From Chrysochromulina tobinii (Eukaryota; Haptophyta; Prymnesiales; Chrysochromulinaceae): a stretch of DNA of 17,067 nucleotides. Below, one piece after another: positions 16,048 through 17,067 of the stretch (positions within the stretch are counted from its first letter, which is position 1; each line of letters starts with the position of its first letter). A program made the translations under genes and the position numbers. The stretch lies in contig JWZX01002053.1 of the NCBI GenBank assembly GCA_001275005.1, forward strand, positions 1 through 17,067, in the 5' to 3' direction. Under the pieces are notes generated by a model that worked only from the letters and a program-made list of their open reading frames with translations, made no database searches and had not been told where the DNA came from.

Positions 16048-16800
16048 GGTCACTTGAGTCGATATTTGCTGTGGAGCGCCACGTCTTGCTGCACCGAATG
16101 TCCGTGGACTCCGGCTCCGGGCCAACGTTCCACCCCCCACCAGCACCACTCTCCGGCACTGTGGTCTGTGACGTAGGAGCACTGCATGCAAGTGCCCAAG
16201 GCCACGCTGGATTTTTTCGGGTCGTTTCACGTTTTGGTACGCGTGTCTGTAATGGGTGGACTTAGCTCTTTCGAGGGTCGGCCCACCTCCCACCTGGCGG
16301 CGACGTGTACGCACGTTTTCGCCGACTCCGTGTGTGGGACGCGCCCGGCCGTGACGCCAATTGGCCGTGACCCGTCGGTCAGTGGTTCCGGCACGCCGAC
16401 CTCCGCTCGGGGGTGTTGGACCTGCGCGTCTCGCGCATGGTCTCGCGCCTCGGCCCTCGCGGGCATGCGACGCACATCTCCGAACAGCGTGACCCGTGCG
16501 TTGTGTATGGAGGGTATCCTTTTCGGCTTTGGCAGGTTTGTAGCGAACTATCCTGGTATCCATCTCACAAGTCAGGTCTCGCGACTCACATCACCGACAA
16601 TGTCCGATGTCCCCTCCACCCGAGGCGTCATCCGCAAGGCGTGGTTGCATGCGTGGTTGCGACATTCTGACAAGCTTATACACGTCCGTCGAGTGCTCGC
16701 TTAGTGCTCGCTATGATTGATGCCCCATGCACGCGTCACACCTTTGTCCCCGTTGTCTACCGTTGACCGCCGTTGCACCCCTCCATTACTCGAGCTCTCT
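16048..16800. other. Unresolved region with one possible exon-like stretch
   Basis: No frame is convincing over its whole length. A stretch at about 16384-16533 (plus) reads WFRHADLRSGVLDLRVSRMV and then VVYGGYPFRLWQ with GC-rich third positions. It is bounded by CAG| before and |GTTTGT after, so it could be a spliced exon. No family is recognised and no neighbours support it. Confidence 0.25.
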
Positions 16801-16879
16801 ATGCCACGGACCATCCCGTCCCCGCCCCCGCCCCCGCCCGTTCCGGAGGCGCGAGCAAGGCTGCTGAGGCTATGGCAGG

Positions 16880-17067
16880 GCCAGATCGCTCTACCTCTTG
16901 GGCGTCCTGTTGGGTGTCCTGCTCGGCATCCGCGGGTTGCGCCTCATCATCGTCGAGGAGAGAGAGGACATCACGTTTGTGCCGCGGGGCGAGGCGCTTC
17001 TTCTTCACGCGACCAGGGGCCACCCCGGGGTCCCCTGGCCGTGCAGTGGGGTCCTCATGCGGACCTG
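16880..17067 (+). CDS. Possible partial exon at the right edge (strand uncertain)
   Basis: After a possible acceptor (ATGGCAG) near 16880, a plus frame stays open to the window end. It reads SLYLLGVLLGVLLGIRGLRL, then IIVEEREDITFVPRGEALLL, a membrane segment followed by a charged stretch, with about 88% G or C at third codon positions by hand count. The competing minus frame (stop at 16799, open off the right edge) contains RVKKKRLAPRHKRDV and an acidic Gln-rich tail, but its third positions are only about two-thirds G/C. Codon bias favours plus. Both could be chance. Confidence 0.3.

Noticed and set aside
1-17067. tRNA or rRNA genes
   Set aside because: No cloverleaf with the expected T-arm and no rRNA core motif was noticed by eye on either strand; a covariance-model scan would be needed to exclude a divergent one.

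Overview
The window looks like nuclear DNA from a GC-rich unicellular eukaryote, most likely a haptophyte or another secondary-plastid alga. The evidence is short GT-AG spliceosomal introns, secreted proteins with SPPP (hydroxyproline-type) arrays alternating with a small Cys module ending GTDCTDCG, many dispersed repeats, and no bacterial ribosome binding sites or operons. The species cannot be named from sequence alone.

Layout. 1-1751 (minus): the 5' part of a secreted wall-type glycoprotein gene running off the left edge (signal peptide, Cys-rich N domain, two Cys modules, long SPPP array). 2327-3405: a non-coding element of about 1.08 kb with terminal inverted repeats, built almost entirely of GATACAT/ATGTATC words in both orientations. 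3406-5146: dispersed repeats, a hairpin and one doubtful ORF. 5147-7533 (minus): a two-exon gene, reconstructed here, for a 760-residue protein with membrane segments, a HET/TIR-like domain and C-terminal leucine-rich repeats. 8035-11148 (minus): a bifunctional type II membrane protein, 2OG-Fe(II) oxygenase (PhyH-like) + ShKT module + GT61 glycosyltransferase, with one 69-nt intron. 11314-14875 (plus): a four-exon secreted or anchored TIM-barrel glycosidase-like protein of 998 residues, divergent from the previous gene across 165 bp. 14876-17067: poorly resolved, with one hypothetical ORF and a possible exon at the right edge.

The divergent oxygenase/GT61 and glycosidase-like genes suggest a secretory-pathway glycan-modifying pair. 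The HET/LRR protein has the layout of a self/non-self or pathogen sensor. Three things deserve most attention: the GATACAT foldback-like element; introns that begin with a copy of the following exon's first bases; and complementary heptamer arrays in the two introns flanking a symmetrical, catalytically important exon.
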